A DNA stretch of 49,118 nucleotides, from positions 86,234 through 135,351 of the forward strand of contig WSYE01000012.1 of assembly GCA_009773665.1 (NCBI GenBank). The letters run 5' to 3'. The stretch comes from Desulfovibrionaceae bacterium. Its GTDB lineage: Bacteria; Desulfobacterota; Desulfovibrionia; Desulfovibrionales; Desulfovibrionaceae. Positions 1-8,447 of the stretch are shown piece by piece. Position numbers and translations under genes: made by a program. Numbering within the stretch: the first letter of the stretch is position 1; every line of letters begins with the position of its first letter. The notes below the pieces were generated by a model. The model made no database searches. It was not told the DNA's origin and was given only the letters and a program-made list of their open reading frames with translations.

Positions 1-20
1 GGCCCGAAGGCCGCCTTTTT
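1..20 (+). terminator. Rho-independent terminator, cut by window edge
   Basis: GGCC-CGAA-GGCC followed by GCC and five T. The left arm would extend beyond the window edge. It would end a rightward gene lying outside. It faces the end of the leftward PEP-synthase-like gene, so the two units converge here. Confidence 0.5.
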
Positions 21-27
21 GCTATTT

Positions 28-72
28 GGGATTCCAAAGGGGCTTGCCACTTTGGCCGCCGGAGGCTTTTTC
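28..72 (-). repeat. Dispersed GC-rich palindromic intergenic repeat, copy 1
   Basis: Read on the minus strand this is AAAAAGCCTCCGGCGGCC, then a hairpin made of CAAAGTGG and CCCCTTTGG, ending in AATCCC. The same order (GCCTCCGGCGGCC, then an AAAGGG/CCCTTT arm pair, then GGAATCCC or GGAAACCC) recurs at 17107 and 37926. Related longer copies lie at 41043, 45706 and 46219. It sits just after the stop of the leftward gene. Confidence 0.6.
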
Positions 73-93
73 CACTCCGGCTTCACTCTCGTA

Positions 94-3000
94 TTACCAA
101 CTCTTCTTGCGCTGGTCTTCCAGCGCCTTAGCCTGCTCCTGCCAGTCCTCGAAACCGGCGTGGTACAGGGCGTCGGCGACGGTTCTCTCCCAGTCCCAGG
201 CGGCGTAGATGACCGGCTTGTGGAACGCGGCGCGGAACTTCTCCAGCTCCTGGCGGTAGAAGTTCTCCTTGGGGGTGTCCAGGTGGTCGCGCAGCTGCGT
301 GGAGAGCCTGGTCTGCTCGCCCTCGTACCACTCGGACAGATCCTTGGAGGACTTGTACTTCTTCAGGATGTGCTCGTACTTGTGGGAGATGAGCATCTCG
401 TGCAGGCGATTCAGGTGCTGCTCGCTCACCCAGCCACCAAGGCCGGACACGGGAATGTTCAGCGCTTCCACGGCCGCGACGTCGAACTTGGTCTGGTAGT
501 AGGTGTCGGGCACCACCGAGGCGCTGACGATGCCCGCGATGGACACCAGGCCGCGCAGGATGAGGCTGTTGGACACGCCCTGTCCGCAGAAGCCGACCTT
601 CTTGCCCATCTTCTGGCCGGTGAAGATGGTCACCAGGATGGCCCACACCACGGCGGGGTCTTCCTCGTCGTAGATGTGCTTGAGGCTCGGGTTGTCGCGG
701 TCGGTTGCCAGCACCATCTGGGTCATGTCGTTGGAGCCGATGGAGAAGCCGTCGAACTCCTCGATGAACTCCTTGGCCAGAATGGCGTTGGAGGGGATCT
801 CGCTCATCAGGTGGATCTTCAGGCCGTCCTCGCCGGAGCGCATGCGGTGCACGCGCGACAGGTAGCGGCGCATGGAGCGGGCTTCTTCCAGGGTGCGCAC
901 GAAGGGCAGCATCATCTGGAGGTTCTTGCCGCCGAAGATGCCGCGCGCAAGCTTGAAGGACTCGATCTCCCAGTCGTGGATGTTGCGCGAGACGCCGCGA
1001 TATCCCAGCATGGGGTTATCCTCGAAGTGCTCGAACAGCATGCCGCCGACCAGGTTGCGGTACTCGTTGGATTTGAAGTCTGTCGTGCGGTAGATGATGG
1101 GTTTGCCGAAGAAGGCCATGGCGAACAACGACAGGTTCTGCGCCAGGGTCTGGACGTAGAGCTCCTTGCCGGTGCGGTAGCCGCGCGAACGCAACTGCTT
1201 GGCGATGCGCCCGGGCAGGGTGCGCACTTCTTCCATGTCGCGCTGGATGCCCACCTGACGGGCGATCTCGGCGCGCATCTCCTTGATCTTCTCGATAGTC
1301 TCAACGATGAGCGGCTCGTGCGCCACGGACTGGGCGCGCTCGGCCACGTGGGCCTTCACTTCCATGCGGCGCTTAACTGCCTCGGCATGGGTGGAGGTGT
1401 CGTTCAACTCATCCCAGTAGCCCATGATGACCGCCACGTGGTCTTCCAGGCTGATGGAGGTCTTCAGCACGTCCAGGCGGCGGGTGGCGTTGCCCAGGTA
1501 CTCGTCGAGCTTCTTGTCCAGCTCACGAAGCTTGCGGTGAATGGCCAGCACCTCGTCGGTGCCGCGCGCGCCCTCGCGCTCGGTGAGGTTCTCCAGCTCT
1601 TTTGCCAGACCAGTGACCAGCCCGACGTACTGGCGCAGCTTCAGGTCCATGGGGATGTAGCCGGCGGCCATCTGTTCGGTGATGGCCTTGGTCAGGTTGT
1701 GCTCGTACTCCTGGAGTTTCTTCTCCACCAGCTGTCCGAGAACGCCCTGGTCGTAGGCTTCAAGCGCCATGGGGTGCACGCCGATGTTACCCAGCATGAA
1801 TTCAGCGCGAAGTAAGCCAACCTCGAAGTCGGAGATGTTGCGCAAGCGCGAGAGGAACAGGGCCTGTCCCACGTCCGCCAGGATCAGGCCGACTTTGGTC
1901 TTGGTGGCGGGCAGCTTGGAGAGGTCCATCTCGCCGCCAACGGCCACCAGGGGCAGCAGGCCGCGATAGGCCACGCCGCGCGAGCCGTCCACGGTGACTT
2001 CCTGGCCGTCCAGGGAGCGCAGCAACTCGGCGCGCTGGATGCCGATGACCGCAGGGATGCCAAGCTCGCGCGAGGTGATGGCCGCGTGCGAGGTGTCGCC
2101 GCCAACGTCCGCCAGGATGGCCGAGGCCACGCGCATGCCAGGGACCATGTCCGGGTCGGTGCGGTCGGCGGCCAGAATGTCGCCCTTGTTGATCTTGTTG
2201 AGCTCCAGGGCCGAGCGCAGGAAGCGCACGGTTCCCTGTCCCGCGCCGCGCGAGGCGCCGTTGCCTTCCAGGATGACCTGGGCACGCGCCAGGGCGGTCT
2301 TGTCCACTTCCATGCGGCGCATGAAGATGGTGTCGGGATGCAGCTCGAATTCTTCGTTCCAGCGGGTCTCGGGCCGGGCCTGCACGAACCAGAGCCGCTC
2401 GGACTGGTCGATGCAGAACTCGGTGTCCATGATCATGCCGCGATAAGCGGCGGAAATGGCGCGCACGCCCTTGGCCACTTCCTCGGCCTGGGCCAGGGAC
2501 AGCGCCCAGCGATACGCTTCCAGCTCGTCCACGGGGACGATCTTGGTGCCGCCGCGCTCGTCGTAAATGATCTTCTTGTCCTTGAAGCCCATGAAGCGGA
2601 TGACCACCTCGCGGGTGTCGTCGCCCTGGAACACATAGAGCTTGTCCGGGGTGACCATGCCGCCAACGACCGCCTCGCCCAGGCCGTAGGAGCAGTCGAT
2701 GGACACGAGGTCCTTGCGGTCGGTACCCTGGCAGCCGGTGGAGGTGTCGGCGGAGAAGGCCGTGCCGGAGATGACGGGGTTGATCATGCGCATGATGCAC
2801 ACCGAGAGGGAGGTGTTCTCGATGGCCCATTCCTGCTTGGCCATTTCGGCGATGGAGTCGTCGCCGGTGCGCTCAGCCAACTGGACGGCGTCCAGAATGG
2901 CTTCGCGGCGGTAGGTCATGGAGCGCAGGTTGTAGGCGGAGGAGCAGTCCCACTGGTAGGCTTCCACCACGCGGTCGTCGCCCACAACGTTGAGATATGT

Positions 3001-3642
3001 GTCCTGAAGGCCCGCGAAGGCCTTCTTGCAGGAGTCCTCGCCCGCAGCGGAGGAACGCACGGCCACGGGCACGTCTTCCAGGCCGGCGTCCTTGCAGATG
3101 TCCTGATAGGCAAAGCGTACTGCCTCGGCCACGTCCTCGGGCATCTCCACGCAGAGGATGGCCACCTGCACCAGCACGCTTCGTTTGCGCAGCTGATCAA
3201 TGCCCTCGGGGGAGGTGGCGAAGCCTTCCACCACGTTGTTGACGAAGGTACGCAGCTTGATGAGCGTGGCCTTCTCCTGGGCGGAGTTCTTCACTTCCTG
3301 GGCCAGGGTGCGCACGAAATGCTTCAGGAATTCCGGGTCCTTATTGACCTCTTCGCTGGTCCAGTCAACGCGATTGTATTCGTGATCCACGGTCTGGCGG
3401 ATAAGCGCCGCGTTGACCTTGGTCTCGTCGAGAAGCTTATGGAAGGCAATGGAGGAAACAGCCCTAAACTGGGGCGAACGGATGCCAGCAACCTGGCTGA
3501 TGATGGCGGTGTTGTAGTTCTTGCCCCCCACCAGCAGCTCGGCTTCCTCGCCAATGACCGCAATGTCGGCCCCGGTGAGGATGAGCTTCTTGGTTGTCTC
3601 TTTCTTGTCTTTGGCGGGAGCTTTGGGAGCGGCTTTAGCCAT
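94..3642 (-). CDS. PEP-synthase-like pyruvate, water dikinase family protein (1182 aa)
   Basis: Probable phosphotransfer between ATP, pyruvate and PEP in the cytoplasm, giving gluconeogenic PEP. The order is that of the family: an N-terminal PEP/pyruvate-binding ATP-grasp region (about residues 60-450), a swivelling phosphohistidine domain with DTSHAAITSRELGIPAVIG (His519 is the expected phospho-acceptor), and a C-terminal TIM barrel with GSNDMTQMVLATDRD and GFCGQG (Cys1019). PEP synthases are usually about 800 residues. The excess here lies mostly between the swivel and barrel domains, in a charged helical stretch (about residues 610-860) with coiled-coil character. The ATG at 3642 has AAGGAGG eight bases upstream; a GTG eight codons earlier lacks a site. 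It lies just after pyc in the same direction. Whether it acts as a true PEP synthase or as a relative with another acceptor cannot be told from sequence. Confidence 0.85.
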   Translation of the reverse strand: MAKAAPKAPAKDKKETTKKLILTGADIAVIGEEAELLVGGKNYNTAIISQVAGIRSPQFRAVSSIAFHKLLDETKVNAALIRQTVDHEYNRVDWTSEEVNKDPEFLKHFVRTLAQEVKNSAQEKATLIKLRTFVNNVVEGFATSPEGIDQLRKRSVLVQVAILCVEMPEDVAEAVRFAYQDICKDAGLEDVPVAVRSSAAGEDSCKKAFAGLQDTYLNVVGDDRVVEAYQWDCSSAYNLRSMTYRREAILDAVQLAERTGDDSIAEMAKQEWAIENTSLSVCIMRMINPVISGTAFSADTSTGCQGTDRKDLVSIDCSYGLGEAVVGGMVTPDKLYVFQGDDTREVVIRFMGFKDKKIIYDERGGTKIVPVDELEAYRWALSLAQAEEVAKGVRAISAAYRGMIMDTEFCIDQSERLWFVQARPETRWNEEFELHPDTIFMRRMEVDKTALARAQVILEGNGASRGAGQGTVRFLRSALELNKINKGDILAADRTDPDMVPGMRVASAILADVGGDTSHAAITSRELGIPAVIGIQRAELLRSLDGQEVTVDGSRGVAYRGLLPLVAVGGEMDLSKLPATKTKVGLILADVGQALFLSRLRNISDFEVGLLRAEFMLGNIGVHPMALEAYDQGVLGQLVEKKLQEYEHNLTKAITEQMAAGYIPMDLKLRQYVGLVTGLAKELENLTEREGARGTDEVLAIHRKLRELDKKLDEYLGNATRRLDVLKTSISLEDHVAVIMGYWDELNDTSTHAEAVKRRMEVKAHVAERAQSVAHEPLIVETIEKIKEMRAEIARQVGIQRDMEEVRTLPGRIAKQLRSRGYRTGKELYVQTLAQNLSLFAMAFFGKPIIYRTTDFKSNEYRNLVGGMLFEHFEDNPMLGYRGVSRNIHDWEIESFKLARGIFGGKNLQMMLPFVRTLEEARSMRRYLSRVHRMRSGEDGLKIHLMSEIPSNAILAKEFIEEFDGFSIGSNDMTQMVLATDRDNPSLKHIYDEEDPAVVWAILVTIFTGQKMGKKVGFCGQGVSNSLILRGLVSIAGIVSASVVPDTYYQTKFDVAAVEALNIPVSGLGGWVSEQHLNRLHEMLISHKYEHILKKYKSSKDLSEWYEGEQTRLSTQLRDHLDTPKENFYRQELEKFRAAFHKPVIYAAWDWERTVADALYHAGFEDWQEQAKALEDQRKKSW

Positions 3643-3719
3643 TCGATTCCTCCTTGGAATATCCACACGGCGTCACCAGGACGCCAACCTCATAAATTTC
3701 GCGCTATCAGAAACAGGGG

Positions 3720-3744
3720 GCGGCGGGCAAGATAAACCCGCCGC
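3720..3744 (-). terminator. Hairpin between pyc and the PEP-synthase-like gene
   Basis: GCGGCGGG and CCCGCCGC arms enclose an eight-base AT-rich loop, seven bases past the pyc stop. Only a short T run follows on the minus strand, so this may be a partial terminator or an mRNA-stabilising hairpin that lowers readthrough into the next gene. Confidence 0.4.
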
Positions 3745-3750
3745 GCGCCC

Positions 3751-6700
3751 CTAATCTGTATACTCCATTCCGTAACCGCACCAGGGACAGTAGTGGAAGT
3801 CCTCGGTGGCCAGGGGCTCCTTGCAGCCGGGGCAAGCCTTGCCCACGGGCATCAACTCCACCAGCAGCTCGCCTTCCTTCACCGGGACCATTTTCTTGTC
3901 CTCGAAGTAGTCGGCGTTCTTGAGCACCCGCTTCACCACGCCCTCCACCTGGGACAGCATGGACTTCTCCTGCTTCATCACCGAGATGTTGAGCACTTCC
4001 TGTCCGGGCTTCAGGAAATCGCCGGGGCTCACGTGCATGACCCACAGGTCGCCGTTGCACGGGGCCGCGATATGATAGGGGTTGCTGGGATCGGCCATCT
4101 CCACGGACAGGTCGGACTTTCCACTCAGGGCCTCGGCCACCTTGACCTGGTAGGACAGGATTTCCGAGTCCATTACGTAGCGCACCACGCTCATGCCCTG
4201 ATGGTCCGGGGCGGCGATATCCAGGAGCGTGAAGGTGTGCGGCTTGCCGCGCGAGTCCTCGAAGAACAGCTCCTGTCCGGGCTCCAGGCCCTCGAACCAC
4301 ACGTCCAGGGGCAGGCGGTTGGGATCGCCGTACTTGGTGCGGAATTCGATGGTCTTCAAGGCGTCGCCGGGATGGTTCAGGTACATGACGAACTCTTCGC
4401 CCGTGGGGTCGCGCTGGAGGCGCTTGGTCAGGGCGATGAACTCGGCGGAGAGGTCCACGTCCTTGAGGGCGGCCAGGGGCGACTCCGTGGTGCGCTGCTC
4501 CACGGCGGCCTTCCACTCGGGGCCGAAGGCGGACTCGTAGACCCAGTCCGGCGGCCAGCCCAGGGGCAGCTTTCCGTACTTGCCCAAAAGCAGCTGGCGG
4601 AAGGCGTCGTTGGCGTCCGCGTAGAGCATGAGCCGGTCGTCCCGGCAGGCCGGGGTGATGCACTCGTCGGGATGCTGGCTGGTGGCGTCGAGCACTTCCA
4701 GCATGTCGCGCACGGCGCGTTCACCGCCCCGTTTGTACGCTCCGGTCACGGCCAGGAACGCGGTGTTCCAGGTGATCTGCGAACCGGGGGTCACGTCGTG
4801 GTAGCGCACGATGCGCCGGGTGCCCGCCAAAAACTTCAGCATGTAGGGCAGCAGGTGGATATAGCCCTGCTTGAGCGCCCCTTCCTGGCTGGAGCTGGTA
4901 GCACCGCCGGGCATGCCGTGGTCCACCACGTCGTAGTCGATGCCTTGGAAGTGGGGGGCGGTATATTTGTCGTAGTAGGGCATGATCTGCTTGAGCGCGA
5001 AGCCGCAGGAGCGGATCATCTCCTTGTTCAGGCTGGTCTTGAGGCCCAGTTCGTCCTCAAGGTAGGCGGCGGTGGAGAGCACCTCGCCCTGGCCGTACCA
5101 GCGCACGGACGCGCCGATGGCCGTGTCCACGATGTGCGCGCCGGCCTTGGCCGCCGCTCCCACGGCGGGCACGAACAGCCCGTCGGTGTAATGGCGGTGG
5201 TAGTCGATGATGAGATCCGGGTATTTCTCGCGGATGGCGGTCACCAGGGCGGAGATGAAGCGCGGCGGACAGACGCCTGCCATGTCCTTCAGGCCCAGGG
5301 TGATGATCTTCGTGACCTTCTTCTTGGAGAGCCCGGCGACCTTGCCGCAGGTTTCAAGGATATCTTCGAGCACGCCCATGTAGTGGTGCACGTCGAAGCC
5401 CTTGGCCCAGCTGAGCGAGATGGCGGGCTGGAACACGTTGCCCTTGGAGTTGAGCGCCACTTCGGCGAAGGGAAGCATGTTCTCGATATGGTTCAGGAAG
5501 TCGAAGCAGCGGATGATGTCGTAGTGTTCGCAGATCATCTCGCCGGTAAGGCGCATGAGGTTCTTGGGCTGGGGCTTGTACCCGAGCACGTTGGTGGACC
5601 TGATGAGGATCTGCTTGCAGGTCTTGGGCGCGAAGCAGTTCCACTGTTCGGCTTCCGTGAACGGGTAGGTCATGTTGGCCATCATGGCCACGTGGAAGTG
5701 CGCGCCGCCGCCGTTCTCCAGGGCCAGGAAGCCGCAGTTGTCCAGATACGGGCCGACCAGCGCGTCCTCGGCCAGACGGAAGCGGTTGCCGGAGTTGGAC
5801 TGGGTGATGTCCCTGGTGGTGGTGTCCACGAAATGCACCAACCTCGAGTCGCGGATCTGGTCCAGCAGGGCCTGGCGGTCGCCGCGCGGATAGGGCGCGA
5901 CCCAGGACTTGTGGTCCAGCATGGGCATGGCCGGGGTGAAGCGGCCCAGGCGCTTGTCCTGACGGCCCCGGTACTCGCCCAGCTGCACGTGGGGGTTGTA
6001 GCCCTTGGCGGATATTTCGGCCACCAGCTTGGAGAGACGCAGCTGCTCGGGCTCCACGTCGCGGTAGTCCAGCAGCTCGGGCGCGGTGGCGATGAAGTTG
6101 GTGTCGTAGTCGCCGGAGCGGAAGCGGGCGTTGCCCATCACCTGGAGGTGGAAGGGGATGGTGGTTTTGACGCCGCCCACGATGTACTCGCGCAGCGCGC
6201 GGTCCATGATGCCCACGACCTTGTCCCAGGTGCGGCCGTAGGCCATGAGCAGGGCTCCGGCCGAGTCGTACTGCGAGGGGAAGTCGTATCCGGCGGAGAT
6301 GCACGAATCAAGGCGCACACCGGGGCCGCCGGGCGAGATGTAGCGGGTGATGAGCCCTGCGTTGGGGGTGAAACCGGCGCGGGGGTCTTCGCAGTTGATG
6401 CGCACCTGCAAGGCCCAGTTGAAGGGCTTGGTATTGGATTTATTGTAGCGCAGCTTGGAGCCGAAGGCCACGGCGATCTGCTCTTCCACCAGGTCGATTC
6501 CGTAGCGGCACTCGGTGATGCCGTGCTCCACCTGTAGGCGCGTGTTCACCTCGATGAGATACGGCGTGCCGTCGGGCTCCACCAGGAACTCCACCGTGGC
6601 CAGCGAGTAGTAGCCCACGTGCTTGATGAGCTTCTCGGACCACTCCTTGAGCTGCTCACGCAGCTCCACGGTCATGCCCTTCCAGGGGGAGGGCGTGATC

Positions 6701-7452
6701 TCGACGAGCTTCTGGTGGTTGCGCTGCACGGTGCAGTCGCGTTCGTCCAGGGCCAGGACGTTGCCGTGCTTGTCGGCGATGACCTGGATCTCGATGTGGC
6801 GAACGCTCTGGAGGTATTTCTCCACGTACAGGCGGGGGTTGCCGAAGCTGGCCAGAGCCAGGGCCGACGCCTTGGAGAAGGCCTCTTCCAGCTGCTTGGG
6901 CTCGTGCACCACGTAGATGCCGCGCCCGCCGCCGCCGCCCTCGGCCTTGAGCATGATGGGGAAGGTGATGCTGCTTGCGATCTCGCGGGCCTCGGGAACG
7001 GTGACCGCGTTCTCGGAGCCGGGCACCACGGGGATGCCGAGCGCCTTGGCCACGTTTCTCACCGCAACCTTGTTGCCCAGGAGGTTCATGGCCTCGGAGG
7101 TGGGTCCGATGAACACGATGCCCGCTTCCGCGCACTTCTTCGGGAATTCGTGGTCTTCGGAGGCAAAGCCCCAGCCGGGGTGGATGGCCGCGATGCGTTT
7201 GGACTTGGCCTCACGGATGATGAGGTCCAGGTCCAGATAAGCCCTGGGGTCTTCGCCCAGGAGAATAAGTTCGCGCGCGCCTGCCACCGAGGGGGAGGTC
7301 ATGTCCACCTTGGTGGCGGTGAGCACCGGCACTGCCTGGAAGCGCTCCCGGACGGAGCGCAGCACGCGCCGCGCGGTTATGCCTCGGTTGGCTACGAGGA
7401 TTCGTTTTCCCTGGATTTCCTTGAGAACGTCCTGAAAGGTCTTCACGCCCAT
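3751..7452 (-). CDS. pyc: Pyruvate carboxylase, single chain, with C-terminal zinc-ribbon-like tail (1233 aa)
   Basis: ATP- and biotin-dependent carboxylation of pyruvate to oxaloacetate in the cytoplasm. The biotin carboxylase domain spans about residues 15-470 (KRILVANRG, the glycine-rich EGGGGGRG loop, EVNTRLQVEHGITE). The carboxyltransferase domain has metal ligands in DTTTRD (Asp543), GLKDMAG (the lysine normally carbamylated) and DYHRH. It is divergent: the usual RDAHQSLLATR stretch reads RDITQSNSGNR. The biotinyl domain has Lys1160 in VMKQE, where most families have AMKME. About 47 residues later the protein ends in a four-cysteine CPGC...CPWC tail (Cys1207, 1210, 1222, 1225), which usual pyruvate carboxylases lack. 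The start is the ATG at 7452, just before the conserved N-terminus; its ribosome site is weak. The longer open frame upstream runs into birA and looks untranslated. It follows birA directly and precedes the PEP-synthase-like gene. Confidence 0.93.
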   Translation of the reverse strand: MGVKTFQDVLKEIQGKRILVANRGITARRVLRSVRERFQAVPVLTATKVDMTSPSVAGARELILLGEDPRAYLDLDLIIREAKSKRIAAIHPGWGFASEDHEFPKKCAEAGIVFIGPTSEAMNLLGNKVAVRNVAKALGIPVVPGSENAVTVPEAREIASSITFPIMLKAEGGGGGRGIYVVHEPKQLEEAFSKASALALASFGNPRLYVEKYLQSVRHIEIQVIADKHGNVLALDERDCTVQRNHQKLVEITPSPWKGMTVELREQLKEWSEKLIKHVGYYSLATVEFLVEPDGTPYLIEVNTRLQVEHGITECRYGIDLVEEQIAVAFGSKLRYNKSNTKPFNWALQVRINCEDPRAGFTPNAGLITRYISPGGPGVRLDSCISAGYDFPSQYDSAGALLMAYGRTWDKVVGIMDRALREYIVGGVKTTIPFHLQVMGNARFRSGDYDTNFIATAPELLDYRDVEPEQLRLSKLVAEISAKGYNPHVQLGEYRGRQDKRLGRFTPAMPMLDHKSWVAPYPRGDRQALLDQIRDSRLVHFVDTTTRDITQSNSGNRFRLAEDALVGPYLDNCGFLALENGGGAHFHVAMMANMTYPFTEAEQWNCFAPKTCKQILIRSTNVLGYKPQPKNLMRLTGEMICEHYDIIRCFDFLNHIENMLPFAEVALNSKGNVFQPAISLSWAKGFDVHHYMGVLEDILETCGKVAGLSKKKVTKIITLGLKDMAGVCPPRFISALVTAIREKYPDLIIDYHRHYTDGLFVPAVGAAAKAGAHIVDTAIGASVRWYGQGEVLSTAAYLEDELGLKTSLNKEMIRSCGFALKQIMPYYDKYTAPHFQGIDYDVVDHGMPGGATSSSQEGALKQGYIHLLPYMLKFLAGTRRIVRYHDVTPGSQITWNTAFLAVTGAYKRGGERAVRDMLEVLDATSQHPDECITPACRDDRLMLYADANDAFRQLLLGKYGKLPLGWPPDWVYESAFGPEWKAAVEQRTTESPLAALKDVDLSAEFIALTKRLQRDPTGEEFVMYLNHPGDALKTIEFRTKYGDPNRLPLDVWFEGLEPGQELFFEDSRGKPHTFTLLDIAAPDHQGMSVVRYVMDSEILSYQVKVAEALSGKSDLSVEMADPSNPYHIAAPCNGDLWVMHVSPGDFLKPGQEVLNISVMKQEKSMLSQVEGVVKRVLKNADYFEDKKMVPVKEGELLVELMPVGKACPGCKEPLATEDFHYCPWCGYGMEYTD

Positions 7453-7484
7453 TGAAATGTACCCAACCTGGATGCTTGTGCGGG

Positions 7485-8432
7485 CTATGACGCCCGCCAG
7501 ATGCTGCCGGAGGTGAGAAGCCGCTCGCCCGCTCCGCCAGCGGGCTTGACCCTGAGGGACCCGTCCGGGGCCAGTCCGAGAATGCGCGCGGTCCAGGGGG
7601 CTTCGGCGCCCTCCCGGATAACGGCATCCTGTCCCAGCCAGCACAGGAGCGGTTCGACCAAGGCCGCCACATTACTGGGCGGGCCTTGAATAAGACAGGT
7701 TTCGTAACTGATTTTCACAAAATCCACAAGTTCGCACCACAGGCCCAAGGGGGTAAAAGAATGCCCCGCCGCCAGCAGATGTCCGGCAGGCACGGCGTGC
7801 CCCTCGCGCAGCAGAACCTCGGCGGGGGAACTCGTCAGGTTGAGGCCGATGCCCGCCAGGCTCACGCCCCGGCGCTCCTCAACCAGGACGCCCCCGATCT
7901 TCACGTTGCCCAAAAGGATGTCGTTGGGCCACTTGATGCCTACGGGGATGCGCTTGGAGCGCAGGAAACCGGCCAGGCCGTAGCCCAGCATCAGCGGCAG
8001 GAGGCTGTCGAACTCCTTGGGAACCTGCGGCAGCACCAGGGCCGCGTACAGGTTGCCCGGCGGCGAATCCCATTCGCGCCGCAGCTGCCCCCTCCCCGCC
8101 CACTGGGAGACGGCCAGCACGGAGTCCCACGGATCGAGCATTTTTTTCTCGGCCAGGGGCCGCACCACGTCCAGCGAGGACGAGCAGCGCCCGCACACGA
8201 CCACCCTGCCCCGGCGGCCGCCCTCCGAAAGCCACCAGGTCTCCTGCGCGCAGGTGGAACACCAGGTGACTGAAATTTCTTGCCAAGGCGCAAGTCTCTG
8301 CGCATCCTCTTCCCAGATTGAATGGCAACCCGCCAACACCACAGGATTCAACGGATCGGCCAGTTCCTCTCGCCCCTGCGCCCACAGGAGCACGCCCGGC
8401 CCCGGAACCTGGGGACCATGAAGCTCCGCCAC
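7485..8432 (-). CDS. birA: Biotin--[carboxylase] ligase with cysteine-rich N-terminus (315 aa)
   Basis: Activates biotin with ATP and attaches it to the biotinyl lysine of acceptor proteins, presumably the adjacent pyruvate carboxylase. The catalytic core shows QWAGRGQLRREW with SPPGNLY (adenylate/biotin loop), GIKWPNDILLGNVKIGGVLVEE, and LAGIGLNL. Where bifunctional BirA has a winged-helix DNA-binding domain, this protein has about 85 residues containing CSTC (58-61) and CGRC (80-83), a zinc-ribbon-like spacing, so it is probably not a repressor of the E. coli type. The start is taken as GTG at 8432 with GGAGG ten bases upstream; longer frames would run through the divergent cca gene. The gap to pyc is only 32 bases, implying co-transcription. 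Confidence 0.85.
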   Translation of the reverse strand: MAELHGPQVPGPGVLLWAQGREELADPLNPVVLAGCHSIWEEDAQRLAPWQEISVTWCSTCAQETWWLSEGGRRGRVVVCGRCSSSLDVVRPLAEKKMLDPWDSVLAVSQWAGRGQLRREWDSPPGNLYAALVLPQVPKEFDSLLPLMLGYGLAGFLRSKRIPVGIKWPNDILLGNVKIGGVLVEERRGVSLAGIGLNLTSSPAEVLLREGHAVPAGHLLAAGHSFTPLGLWCELVDFVKISYETCLIQGPPSNVAALVEPLLCWLGQDAVIREGAEAPWTARILGLAPDGSLRVKPAGGAGERLLTSGSIWRAS

Positions 8433-8447
8433 GAATGAGAAACCTCC

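Noticed and set aside
19..1815. Long plus-strand open frame opposite the PEP-synthase-like gene
   Set aside because: Opposite a gene with full family motifs. The frame's composition (repeated Leu, Gly, Val, His) is typical of an antisense shadow in GC-rich DNA.
3793..6537. 914-codon plus-strand frame opposite pyc
   Set aside because: Same reason; pyc on the other strand has clear catalytic motifs.
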